64,000 nt of DNA from JANRIG01 sp033765235 (GTDB taxonomy: Bacteria > Bacteroidota > Bacteroidia > Cytophagales > UBA9547): assembly GCA_033765235.1 (NCBI GenBank), contig JANRIG010000011.1, positions 24,107-88,106 on the forward strand, read 5' to 3'. Numbering within the stretch: position 1 is the stretch's first letter; each line of letters begins with the position of its first letter. Of this stretch, positions 8,717 to 16,957 are shown one piece after another. The notes beneath the pieces were generated by a model. It ran no database searches and had not been told where the DNA came from. It worked only from the letters and a program-made list of their open reading frames with translations. A program made the translations under genes and the position numbers.

Positions 8717-10846
8717 ATGGCAAATCTAAGATTATTAAGAAACATCGGCATCATGGCGCACATAGATGCCGGCAAAACTACTACGTCTGAACGTATATTA
8801 TACTATTCCGGCAAAGTACACAAAATAGGCGAGGTACATGAAGGTGCTGCTACTATGGACTGGATGGTGCAAGAACAAGAGAGAGGCATCACCATCACAT
8901 CTGCTGCCACACACTTTCAATGGAACTATCCCACAGAGCAAGGCGAACCTATACCCGGCATCACTCAAACCTATGAATTTAACCTAATTGACACACCCGG
9001 TCACGTAGATTTTACTGTAGAGGTAGAGCGCTCACTTCGTGTGCTTGATGGTGCCATAGCATTATTCTCAGCAGTAGATGGTGTAGAACCTCAGTCTGAA
9101 ACAGTATGGAGACAAGCCAATAAATATCAAGTGCCACGCCTCTGTTTTGTAAATAAAATGGATAGACAAGGTGCTGATTTTTTTGATTGTGTCAAACAAA
9201 TAAAAGAAAAATTAGGTGCTAAACCTGTACCTTTACAAGTGCCTATTGGTGCTGAAGATAAATTCAAAGGAGTTGTAGACCTGCTCACTATGAAAGGTTA
9301 TATTTGGAATGAAACAGACCAAGGTAAAACTTATAAAGTAGTAGATATACCCGCAGACCTCAAAGAAACAGCCGATGAATGGAGGCAATATCTAGTAGAA
9401 TCTATTGCAGAATATGATGACGCATTACTCGAAAAGTTTTTTGACAACCCTGACTCCATCACTCGCGAAGAACTCATGGAGGCTATCAGAAAAGCCACAG
9501 TTGATATGACCATTTCCCCGGTCATGTGTGGTTCGGCATTCAAAAACAAAGGAGTGCAAATGGCACTTGACGCTGTAATAGCCTATTTGCCAAGCCCATT
9601 AGACCTTCCTCCTGTAGAAGGCACTAACCCGGATACCGAAGAAACAGAAACGCGCGAAGCAAAATCTGATGCCCATTTTGCAGCTTTGGCTTTTAAAATT
9701 GCTACTGACCCCTTTGTAGGCAGATTAGCATTTATTCGTGTTTATTCAGGTACTTTAGAAGCAGGTTCATACGTAGAAAATATGCGCACCGGCAAAAAAG
9801 AACGTATATCACGCCTCATGCAAATGCATGCCAATAAACAAAACCCCATTGACAAAGTAGAGGCAGGAGATATTGCCGCTTGCGTAGGATTTAAAGATAT
9901 TAAAACCGGCGACACACTCGTGGTAGAAGGAAAACCAATTGTATTAGAGTCTATGTCATTCCCAGACCCTGTAATTGGATATGCCATTGAACCTAAGAAA
10001 ACGGCAGATTTAGACAAAATGTCCAACGCACTTGCCAAATTGGTAGAAGAAGATCCTACTTTGAAGCTCAACACCGACCAAGAAACCGGACAAACCATAC
10101 TCAGAGGTATGGGAGAGTTGCATCTTGAGATCATTATAGACAGACTTAGAAGAGAGTTTAGCGTAGAAATCAATCAAGGAGCACCGCAAGTGGCATACAA
10201 AGAAAGATTTACAAAGAAATTTGAACATCGCGAAGTATATAAAAAGCAAACAGGAGGTAGGGGTAAATTTGCTGATATAGTCTTTGAAATGAGCCCGCGC
10301 GACGACGGCAAAGAAGGTCTTGAATTTGTAAACGAAATTGTAGGAGGGGCTATACCTCGTGAGTTTATTCCAGCCGTTCAAAAAGGGTTTGAAGAATGTC
10401 TTAAAAACGGCATATTAGCAGGCTATCCTGTAGAAGCCTTTAAAATAAGGCTTATACATGGCTCATACCACGATGTGGACTCTGATTCGCTATCATTTGA
10501 AATGGCTGCTAAAATAGGCTTCAAAGAAGCCGGTCGAAACTGCGGTGCACAACTCTTAGAACCTATAATGGCTGTAGAAGTAGTAACACCCGATGAATAT
10601 ACAGGTCCTGTAACAGGCGACCTCAACCGTCGCAGAGGTCTTATGAAAGGGATGGACAACAGAGCAGGTGCTACCGTAATAAAAGCAGATGTGCCTCTAT
10701 CTGAACTATTTGGGTATGTCACAGACCTTAGAACCATATCATCAGGCAGAGCCTCTGCCACACTCACATTTGCACATTATGACCCGGTACCTACTAACTT
10801 GGCAGAATCTATTATAAGTAAATCAAAAGGAGCTTTAGTACATTAA
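8717..10846 (+). CDS. fusA: translation elongation factor G
   Basis: This 709-residue GTPase drives ribosomal translocation and recycling. The GTP-binding motifs are intact: AHIDAGKTTTSER, the RGITITSAATH switch region, DTPGHVDF and NKMDRQGADF. All later domains are present, including the domain IV region VAYKERFTKKFEHREVYK and the C-terminal FGYVTDLRTISSGRAS. This is the canonical str-operon copy, between rpsG and rpsJ. No tuf gene follows, as is usual in Bacteroidota. Confidence 0.97.
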   Translation: MANLRLLRNIGIMAHIDAGKTTTSERILYYSGKVHKIGEVHEGAATMDWMVQEQERGITITSAATHFQWNYPTEQGEPIPGITQTYEFNLIDTPGHVDFTVEVERSLRVLDGAIALFSAVDGVEPQSETVWRQANKYQVPRLCFVNKMDRQGADFFDCVKQIKEKLGAKPVPLQVPIGAEDKFKGVVDLLTMKGYIWNETDQGKTYKVVDIPADLKETADEWRQYLVESIAEYDDALLEKFFDNPDSITREELMEAIRKATVDMTISPVMCGSAFKNKGVQMALDAVIAYLPSPLDLPPVEGTNPDTEETETREAKSDAHFAALAFKIATDPFVGRLAFIRVYSGTLEAGSYVENMRTGKKERISRLMQMHANKQNPIDKVEAGDIAACVGFKDIKTGDTLVVEGKPIVLESMSFPDPVIGYAIEPKKTADLDKMSNALAKLVEEDPTLKLNTDQETGQTILRGMGELHLEIIIDRLRREFSVEINQGAPQVAYKERFTKKFEHREVYKKQTGGRGKFADIVFEMSPRDDGKEGLEFVNEIVGGAIPREFIPAVQKGFEECLKNGILAGYPVEAFKIRLIHGSYHDVDSDSLSFEMAAKIGFKEAGRNCGAQLLEPIMAVEVVTPDEYTGPVTGDLNRRRGLMKGMDNRAGATVIKADVPLSELFGYVTDLRTISSGRASATLTFAHYDPVPTNLAESIISKSKGALVH

Positions 10847-10856
10847 TAATATAAAA

Positions 10857-11162
10857 ATGGCACAAAAAATAAGAATTAAACTCAAATCATTTGACCATAC
10901 ATTGGTAGATAAATCATCTGAGAAAATAGTCCGTGCAGTGAAGGCTACAGGAGCAGTTGTAAGCGGACCTATTCCACTTCCTACAGAGAAGCAGGTGTAC
11001 ACAGTGTTAAAATCGCCTCATGTGAATAAGAAAGCACGTGAACAGTTTCAGCTCGCAACCTACAAAAGGCTGGTAGATATATACTCCAACAGCCCCAAAA
11101 CCGTGGACGCGCTTATGAAGCTTGAGCTACCCAGCGGAGTGGATGTAGAAATAAAAGTGTAG
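10857..11162 (+). CDS. rpsJ: 30S ribosomal protein S10
   Basis: This 101-residue S10 has IRIKLKSFDHTLVDKS at the N-terminus and GPIPLPTEKQVYTVLKSPHVNKK in the middle, as in all bacterial S10 proteins (also NusE of antitermination complexes). It begins ten bases after fusA. In many Bacteroidota the S10 operon (rplC, rplD and so on) continues directly. Here more than 500 bases of non-ribosomal sequence follow, so the operon stops or has been broken after rpsJ. Confidence 0.97.
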   Translation: MAQKIRIKLKSFDHTLVDKSSEKIVRAVKATGAVVSGPIPLPTEKQVYTVLKSPHVNKKAREQFQLATYKRLVDIYSNSPKTVDALMKLELPSGVDVEIKV

Positions 11163-11198
11163 TTGAAAAAACACATTTATTCTTTTTAGTCTCTCTTT

Positions 11199-11331
11199 CT
11201 ATATCTTATCCTGAAATATTATACACAAACATGTGTAAAATTCAGAGAAAATAATATGATTAATCTGTTGCAGATATCATGTAATTTCATAAAAATTACA
11301 TTTGTATAGCGGTTTACACATTAAGATATAG
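11199..11331. repeat. MITE-like element with 10-base terminal inverted repeats
   Basis: CTATATCTTA at 11199-11208 is repeated perfectly inverted as TAAGATATAG at 11322-11331, bounding 133 AT-rich bases with no gene. Inside is a second hairpin, GTAATTT/AAATTAC at 11281-11299. The left end (TATCTTATCCTGAAATA) recurs almost unchanged at 37517. The pattern fits a small non-autonomous mobile element or REP-like repeat placed between rpsJ and sdhC, but chance AT-rich pairing is possible. Confidence 0.4.
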
Positions 11332-11359
11332 AGTAGCAAATAATAAAATACTGTAATCT

Positions 11360-11509
11360 CTAATATAACAACCTGATTTTAAGAAATGCAGGCATATTTT
11401 TTTTAGTCATATCAGGCTTCTTTTGATTATCCACTTTATTGCATGCCAGTGCCAATAGCAAGGATATCGAAAAAAATAAAATAAAGTCTCTAATCGCTGA
11501 TTTTTTCAT
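11360..11509 (-). CDS. small predicted lipoprotein, 49 residues
   Basis: From ATG at 11509 the minus strand encodes 49 residues starting MKKSAIRDFILFFSISLLLA. A signal-like hydrophobic helix is followed by ALAC, placing the lipidated Cys at 23. A short charged tail (NKVDNQKKPDMTKK) follows. This is the shape of the tiny lipoproteins common in Bacteroidota. I see no close TAnnTTTG promoter. It is divergent from sdhC. No family is recognised; it may not be translated. Confidence 0.45.
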   Translation of the reverse strand: MKKSAIRDFILFFSISLLLALACNKVDNQKKPDMTKKNMPAFLKIRLLY

Positions 11510-11619
11510 ACCGTAAATGTATAAAAAGATATTATAACATTCATATTAAGATATTGTTAAATATTATGATTATATTTGATGTAGCATTGTTTAGAATCAT
11601 ACAAAATATAAAAAACGTA

Positions 11620-11649
11620 TTGCTTTATACAAAATCAACCATAATTTTG
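11620..11649 (+). promoter_or_regulatory. Bacteroidota-type promoter of the sdh operon
   Basis: TTG at 11620-11622 and TAATTTTG at 11642-11649 are spaced by 19 bases, an exact fit to the phylum consensus, 26 bases before the sdhC ATG. Confidence 0.75.
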
Positions 11650-11675
11650 AAAAAATATACTTAATTGTACATCTT

Positions 11676-12341
11676 ATGAATTGGTTTACAGCCACTCTTA
11701 CAAGTTCCATAGGCAAAAAAATCATTGTTGGCATCACTGGTCTTTTTCTATGCTCATTTTTGATTATACACTGCCTTATCAACTCATTTATTTTTATAAA
11801 CGACGGAGGCAAACTTTTCAACTCCGGGGCTGAGTTTATGGGTACCAATCCATTAATCCGTACTATGGAGATAGTATTATTCATTGGGCTTATCATACAC
11901 ATCGTGCAAACGCTCACTATGGCCTATGAAAACAGCAAAGCCAGACCTGTGCCATATGCGGTAGTAAAAAACCAAAGCAAGTGGTATTCGCGCTCTATGG
12001 CACTTTTGGGCACATTGATATTGATTTTTTTAATATTACATTTAAAACACTTTTGGGTGGTGAGCAGATTTACTGACCATATTACAAGTGGCGATGAAAC
12101 TTTATTTGATGAAATGAAAGAAGTTTTTGATAACCCAATAGTAGTAATTATATATGTATTGGCACAGTTTTCACTCGGCTACCACCTGCTACATGGTTTT
12201 CAGTCTGCCTTTCAGACCCTTGGTCTTAATCATAAAAAATATACCCCGTTGATACAAACCACAGGGTTGATATTTTCTATCATCATACCATTTTTATTTG
12301 CATGTATGCCTATAGCAATGTACTTAAAAATTATTCAATAA
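11676..12341 (+). CDS. sdhC: succinate dehydrogenase/fumarate reductase cytochrome b subunit
   Basis: This 221-residue integral membrane protein has five hydrophobic helices, the fold of the di-haem b558 subunit of Bacteroidota and epsilon-type quinone reductases. Candidate haem-ligand histidines lie within helices: His32, His75, His122/125 and His170/173. It anchors the SdhA-SdhB dimer and passes electrons to menaquinone. The operon order C-A-B and the single membrane subunit (no SdhD) are typical of type B complexes. Its ATG follows the strong promoter at 11620-11649. Sequence alone does not decide the direction, succinate oxidation or fumarate reduction. Confidence 0.92.
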   Translation: MNWFTATLTSSIGKKIIVGITGLFLCSFLIIHCLINSFIFINDGGKLFNSGAEFMGTNPLIRTMEIVLFIGLIIHIVQTLTMAYENSKARPVPYAVVKNQSKWYSRSMALLGTLILIFLILHLKHFWVVSRFTDHITSGDETLFDEMKEVFDNPIVVIIYVLAQFSLGYHLLHGFQSAFQTLGLNHKKYTPLIQTTGLIFSIIIPFLFACMPIAMYLKIIQ

Positions 12342-12351
12342 ATAATAACCC

Positions 12352-14331
12352 ATGGCAGAACTCAATAGCAAAATACCCGCAGGTGCACTTGCAGATAAGT
12401 GGAAAAATCATAAATTCAGCATCAAACTTGTAAACCCTGCCAATAAGCGCAAATATGATGTGATAGTGGTAGGCACAGGATTAGCTGGAGCATCTGCAGC
12501 TGCATCATTGGCAGAACTTGGATATAATGTGAAAACATTTTGCTTTCAAGACAGCCCTCGCAGAGCACACTCCATAGCTGCACAGGGCGGTATAAATGCT
12601 GCCAAAAACTATCGCAATGATGGTGACAGTGTATACCGCTTATTTTACGATACACTCAAAGGAGGCGACTACAGAGCGCGTGAAGCCAATGTACATCGCC
12701 TTGCCGAGGTGTCTGTCAACATCATAGACCAATGTGTGGCACAAGGAGTACCTTTTGCCAGAGAATATGGTGGCTTGCTCGACAATCGCTCATTTGGAGG
12801 GGCACAAGTATCACGCACATTTTATGCCAAAGGACAAACGGGTCAGCAGTTGCTGCTCGGTGCCTACAGTGCCATGAATAAAATGATAAATACAGGGCAA
12901 ATAAAATCTTACACACGCCATGAAGTGATGGACATAGTGCAGATAGACGGACATGCACGAGGTATTATAGCACGTGACCTGGAAACCGGCGAGCTGGAAA
13001 GACATAGTGCACATGCGGTATTGCTATGCACAGGTGGTTATGGCAATGTATTTTACCTCACTACCTATGCACGAGGCTCTAATACATCTGCAATATGGAA
13101 AGCCCACAAAAAAGGTGCCTGTTTTGGCAACCCTTGCTATACACAGATACACCCAACTTGCATACCCGTATCGGGCGATCATCAGTCTAAACTCACCCTC
13201 ATGTCTGAGTCATTGCGCAACGACGGCAGAATATGGGTGCCCAAAAAAGAAGGCGACAACCGTGCAGCCAATGACATACCCGATGAAGATAGAGATTATT
13301 ATTTAGAGCGCAGATACCCTGCATTTGGCAACTTAGTACCACGCGACATAGCATCGCGCGCTGCTAAAGAACGCTGCGATGCAGGCTACGGTGTAGGCAC
13401 ATCAAAATTGGCAGTTTATCTTGATTATGCCTCAGCCATAGAGCGTTATGGCAAGGTACAAGCATCAGCACTCGGCATTGCCAACCCTGACAACAGCAAA
13501 ATTACAGAACTTGGAACAAAGGTAGTGGAAGAAAAATATGGCAACCTCTTTGACATGTATAAGCAAATAACCGGCGAAAATCCGTACAAAGTGCCTATGC
13601 GAATATACCCGGCTGTGCATTACACAATGGGTGGCTTGTGGGTAGACTACAACCTTATGACATCCATACCTGGATTGTATGCTTGTGGAGAGGCCAACTT
13701 TTCTGACCACGGTGCTAATAGATTAGGGGCATCCGCTCTCATGCAAGGCTTGGCAGATGGGTACTTTGTAATACCTTATACATTGGGCGATTACTTAGCA
13801 GGCATAGAGCGCAAACCTATATCTACAGCTACTCCTGAATTTGACAAAGCAGAAAAAGAGGTGAATGACCAAATAGATAGACTACTCTCTATCAAAGGCA
13901 AAAACACTGTGCACGAGATACAGCGTGAGTTAGGTCTCATCATGTGGAACCACTGTGGCATGGGGCGCAATGAAGAAGGTCTCAAAAAAGGCATAGAAAA
14001 AATACAAGCACTTCGTGAAGAGTTTTGGCGCAATGTAAATATACCGGGCACCAAAAATGAATTTAACCAAGTATTAGAACGAGCAGGTCAGGTGGCAGAT
14101 TTTTTGGAGCTTGGCGAACTAATGATGCACGATGCTCTAAACCGCAATGAATCTTGTGGCGGTCATTTCAGAGAAGAATATCAAACGCCTGACGGAGAGG
14201 CACTTAGAGATGACGCCAACTATATGCATGTGGCTGCATGGGAATATACAGGCGATGTAAAAAATCCTATATTGAACAAAGAAGCTCTAAACTATGAATT
14301 TGTGAAACCCAGTCAAAGGTCATACAAGTAG
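12352..14331 (+). CDS. sdhA: succinate dehydrogenase/fumarate reductase flavoprotein subunit
   Basis: This 659-residue catalytic subunit has the FAD-binding GTGLAG at 41-46 and the covalent-FAD site RRAHSIAAQGG with His73. Substrate and proton-path residues lie in the HPTC region and around FGNLVPRDIASRAAKERCD. GLYACGEANFSDHGANRLGA marks the second FAD contact. It interconverts succinate and fumarate at the cytoplasmic face. Ten bases separate it from sdhC. Length matches Bacteroidota homologues, which are longer than the E. coli SdhA. Confidence 0.96.
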   Translation: MAELNSKIPAGALADKWKNHKFSIKLVNPANKRKYDVIVVGTGLAGASAAASLAELGYNVKTFCFQDSPRRAHSIAAQGGINAAKNYRNDGDSVYRLFYDTLKGGDYRAREANVHRLAEVSVNIIDQCVAQGVPFAREYGGLLDNRSFGGAQVSRTFYAKGQTGQQLLLGAYSAMNKMINTGQIKSYTRHEVMDIVQIDGHARGIIARDLETGELERHSAHAVLLCTGGYGNVFYLTTYARGSNTSAIWKAHKKGACFGNPCYTQIHPTCIPVSGDHQSKLTLMSESLRNDGRIWVPKKEGDNRAANDIPDEDRDYYLERRYPAFGNLVPRDIASRAAKERCDAGYGVGTSKLAVYLDYASAIERYGKVQASALGIANPDNSKITELGTKVVEEKYGNLFDMYKQITGENPYKVPMRIYPAVHYTMGGLWVDYNLMTSIPGLYACGEANFSDHGANRLGASALMQGLADGYFVIPYTLGDYLAGIERKPISTATPEFDKAEKEVNDQIDRLLSIKGKNTVHEIQRELGLIMWNHCGMGRNEEGLKKGIEKIQALREEFWRNVNIPGTKNEFNQVLERAGQVADFLELGELMMHDALNRNESCGGHFREEYQTPDGEALRDDANYMHVAAWEYTGDVKNPILNKEALNYEFVKPSQRSYK

Positions 14332-14361
14332 AATATTAGAAAATAATAAAACAGCTAAGAA

Positions 14362-15129
14362 ATGAGTGAAGCAAAAAATATGAAATTGACTTTAAAAGTT
14401 TGGCGACAAAAAAGTAGAAACGATAAGGGAGGTTTTGAAACCTATGTATTAGACAATATCATTGAAGACATGTCGTTTTTGGAAATGATGGATGTGCTCA
14501 ACGAACAACTCATCAAAGCCGGCAAAGACCCTGTATCATTTGACCATGATTGCAGAGAAGGCATATGCGGTACTTGCAGCATGTATATCAATGGCAGACC
14601 GCATGGTCCTCTTAAGGGAGTGACAACTTGCCAGCTGCATATGCGCACATTCAAAGATGGCGACACTATAATAATAGAGCCATGGAGGGCATTAGCATTT
14701 CCGGTAATTAAAGACCTGGTGACTGACCGCAGCAGCTTTGACAGGATACAGCATAGCGGAGGCTTTGTATATGTAAATACAGGTGCAGCCCCTGATGCCA
14801 ATGCCATACCCATACCTAAAAAAAATGCTGACGATGCTTTTAATGCAGCTGCTTGTATTGGTTGTGGGGCTTGTGTGGCAGCATGCAAAAACAGCTCTGC
14901 CATGCTATTTGTAGCAGCTAAAGTAACCCAATATGCACTATTGCCACAAGGACAGGCTGAGCGTATGCAACGTGTAGAAAAAATGGTAACCCAAATGGAC
15001 AAAGAAGGGTTTGGTGCCTGCACCAACACAGGTGCATGCTCTGCAGAGTGTCCCAAAGAAATATCACTCAGCACAATAGCTTTGCTCAACAGAGACTTTA
15101 TTGCCTCTAAGTTTGTAAGCGAGGGCTAA
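14362..15129 (+). CDS. sdhB: succinate dehydrogenase/fumarate reductase iron-sulfur subunit
   Basis: This 255-residue protein carries three Fe-S clusters. The plant-type [2Fe-2S] ligands are Cys64, Cys69, Cys72 and Cys90 (DCREGICGTC and TTCQLHMRTF). The C-terminal dicluster region has CIGCGACVAAC (Cys165, 168, 171, 175) and CTNTGACSAECP (Cys220, 226, 230). Electrons pass from FAD in SdhA through these to haem in SdhC. It lies 30 bases after sdhA and ends the operon; a separate promoter follows for the next gene. Confidence 0.95.
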   Translation: MSEAKNMKLTLKVWRQKSRNDKGGFETYVLDNIIEDMSFLEMMDVLNEQLIKAGKDPVSFDHDCREGICGTCSMYINGRPHGPLKGVTTCQLHMRTFKDGDTIIIEPWRALAFPVIKDLVTDRSSFDRIQHSGGFVYVNTGAAPDANAIPIPKKNADDAFNAAACIGCGACVAACKNSSAMLFVAAKVTQYALLPQGQAERMQRVEKMVTQMDKEGFGACTNTGACSAECPKEISLSTIALLNRDFIASKFVSEG

Positions 15130-15175
15130 TATATTGTTTTTACTATTAGTATATTAAATTTTACCGTAAAAATGT

Positions 15176-15204
15176 TTGTATTTCAATATATAATTATATT
15201 TTTG
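15176..15204 (+). promoter_or_regulatory. Bacteroidota-type promoter before the 190-residue lipoprotein
   Basis: TTG at 15176-15178 and TATTTTTG at 15197-15204 are separated by 18 bases; the ATG is at 15230. This supports transcription independent of sdhCAB. Confidence 0.65.
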
Positions 15205-15229
15205 CAACCTAAATAAGTTTATATAAATT

Positions 15230-15802
15230 ATGAAAAAACTTCAATTTTTAATTATCATATCAGCGATATTTGCATTTTCATGCAGCAAAAAAGAAATCAT
15301 AGCAGATTTTCTCATCAGTGTAGATGATAAATCAAGTGATTTGAACACAATACCTCAATCATATGTGGTGGGTGATAAATACATCACCATGGAAAAAGCC
15401 ACCTCTGCGAAATTGAAACTAATTTTTACCAACAAAAGCCAGTCTGAGTATGCTGTTGTATTTTATGGCGATGCCGGTCATATATATGGCACCAAAGACC
15501 ATACTGGGCAAGATATTACTTTTGGACCTAAAAATCATGTGCCTATGCCCGTATTAACCGAATTGACTACTAGCACTATTAGTATTTTAGACCATAATTT
15601 CACTGCCACTTTATTAGCCACCAATACCAGTGATGCAGGTAAAAATATAGAAACTAAGACCACCAATAAATCATACAAAATAAATTATACATTAAAATAC
15701 AATGGCACCAGAGATTTGTCTAAACCTGTGAAAATAGATGGGAAAGAATACACCAAAACAGAACTCTACGAGGTAGATGTAAATAGTATTAGCATCAATT
15801 AG
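15230..15802 (+). CDS. predicted lipoprotein of unknown function
   Basis: This 190-residue protein has a lipoprotein signal (MKKLQFLIIISAIFAFSC, lipidated Cys18). A beta-rich body with many Thr and Asn residues follows. Segments such as TSAKLKLIFTNKSQSEYAVVF and ATLLATNTSDAGKNIETK look like an immunoglobulin-type sandwich, a fold I infer only from the strand pattern. It has its own promoter and is not in the sdh transcript. No conserved functional residues are recognised, and its neighbours give no clue. Confidence 0.7.
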   Translation: MKKLQFLIIISAIFAFSCSKKEIIADFLISVDDKSSDLNTIPQSYVVGDKYITMEKATSAKLKLIFTNKSQSEYAVVFYGDAGHIYGTKDHTGQDITFGPKNHVPMPVLTELTTSTISILDHNFTATLLATNTSDAGKNIETKTTNKSYKINYTLKYNGTRDLSKPVKIDGKEYTKTELYEVDVNSISIN

Positions 15803-15917
15803 CCCTACATAATAATAAAATATAATATTTGTATTTTTATAAAAATTAATCAGAAAGTTATTGCACTATTTATAAAAAGATGTTAATTAGGGTGAAATTA
15901 GTGTCCTGCAAAAAATA

Positions 15918-16067
15918 GTGATATATAAAACAAAAATTTTGGTATTATTATTATTTTTTCATATTTCGTGCACATATTCGCCTTCGCAAGCGTGGAAGCC
16001 TTTGAAATATCCTAAAAAACAAAATCAGAAATATAAAAATCATAACCCGGATGCTACCAGTTATTGA
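15918..16067 (+). CDS. micro-lipoprotein 1, 49 residues (GTG start)
   Basis: From GTG at 15918 the frame encodes 49 residues. A short basic start (MIYKTK) leads to a hydrophobic helix (ILVLLLFFHIS) and a lipobox ending in Cys18. The mature part is small, basic and aromatic-rich: PSQAWKPLKYPKKQ and then KNHNPDATSY. It ends seven bases before the next micro-ORF, which has the same architecture, so the pair is probably one unit. No family is recognised. The non-ATG start and short length keep confidence modest. Confidence 0.5.
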   Translation: MIYKTKILVLLLFFHISCTYSPSQAWKPLKYPKKQNQKYKNHNPDATSY

Positions 16068-16073
16068 AATATT

Positions 16074-16211
16074 ATGACAAAAATTAATGTAATAATCTTT
16101 ACCTTAATTATCATATCATGTATGATATGCTGCAAGCCTCACAAGCATGGTAAAGGAGGCACCCAACAACCTAAAAAAGGACCTATGCCCTGTCCTATAA
16201 AGGATTGTTAG
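16074..16211 (+). CDS. micro-lipoprotein 2, 45 residues, upstream of cmk
   Basis: From ATG at 16074 the frame encodes 45 residues: a signal helix (TKINVIIFTLIIIS), clustered Cys residues (Cys16, Cys19, Cys20) at the expected lipidation point, then a short Lys/Gly/Pro tail ending MPCPIKDC. The closing Cys pair in PCPIKDC resembles the ends of other tiny Bacteroidota lipoproteins. The stop is six bases before the cmk ATG, so it is probably co-transcribed with cmk. The function is unknown. Confidence 0.55.
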   Translation: MTKINVIIFTLIIISCMICCKPHKHGKGGTQQPKKGPMPCPIKDC

Positions 16212-16217
16212 ATTTAT

Positions 16218-16898
16218 ATGAAAAAAATAAATATAGCTATAGACGGTTATTCATCTTGTGGCAAAAGCACTACTGCCAAAGCCTTGGCACAAAAATTGCA
16301 CTATGCCTACATAGACACCGGTGCCATGTATAGAGCAGTGACATTGTATTTTTTGGAGCACTATATAAGCCTTACAGACCCACTGCACATACATCAAGCA
16401 TTATCAAATATTGAGCTGAGATTTGTACCTAACCTTGACAGAGCAGCATCAGACATATACCTAAATGGTATAAATGTGGAAGAAGAAATACGAAAAATGT
16501 ATATTTCTGAAAAAGTGAGTGAGGTGAGTGCCATAGTAGAAGTGAGGCGCAACATGGTAGCCCAGCAGCAAAGAATGGGCAAAAAAAAAGGGGTAGTAAT
16601 GGATGGCAGAGATATAGGCACAGTAGTATTCCCTGATGCAGAGCTCAAAATATTCATGGTAGCAGACATATACACCAGGGCAGTGCGAAGGCAGCAGGAG
16701 CTGCTCGAAAAAGGTGATATGATACCCCTTGACCGTATCACAGAAAACTTGACTCACAGAGACTTAATAGATACTACACGTACCGAAGGGCCGCTGCGCA
16801 AAGCCGATGAAGCACTAGAGATAGATACCACATTTATCACCTTTGAAGAGCAGCTCGATATCATATTAGGCTATGCCTTGTCTAAAATATACTTATAA
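16218..16898 (+). CDS. cmk: cytidylate kinase
   Basis: This 226-residue cytoplasmic enzyme phosphorylates CMP and dCMP. The P-loop GYSSCGKSTTAKAL sits at about 9-22, the substrate region YIDTGAMYRAVTLYF follows, and VVMDGRDIGTVVFPDAELK is the CMP-kinase signature. The lid region (RAVRRQQELLEKGD) and the closing IDTTFITFEEQLDIIL are normal. Two tiny lipoprotein frames precede it closely, which is an unusual neighbourhood for cmk. Confidence 0.95.
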   Translation: MKKINIAIDGYSSCGKSTTAKALAQKLHYAYIDTGAMYRAVTLYFLEHYISLTDPLHIHQALSNIELRFVPNLDRAASDIYLNGINVEEEIRKMYISEKVSEVSAIVEVRRNMVAQQQRMGKKKGVVMDGRDIGTVVFPDAELKIFMVADIYTRAVRRQQELLEKGDMIPLDRITENLTHRDLIDTTRTEGPLRKADEALEIDTTFITFEEQLDIILGYALSKIYL

Positions 16899-16957
16899 AT
16901 ATATTTGGGCAATGAGGATAAGTGACGAATTTATTTCTCAAAATTTATAAAAGTATT

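Noticed and set aside
14442..15089. Long open frame (215 codons) on the minus strand inside sdhB.
   Set aside because: sdhB is intact with all cluster ligands in the plus strand; the reverse frame is an antisense shadow with no recognisable domain.
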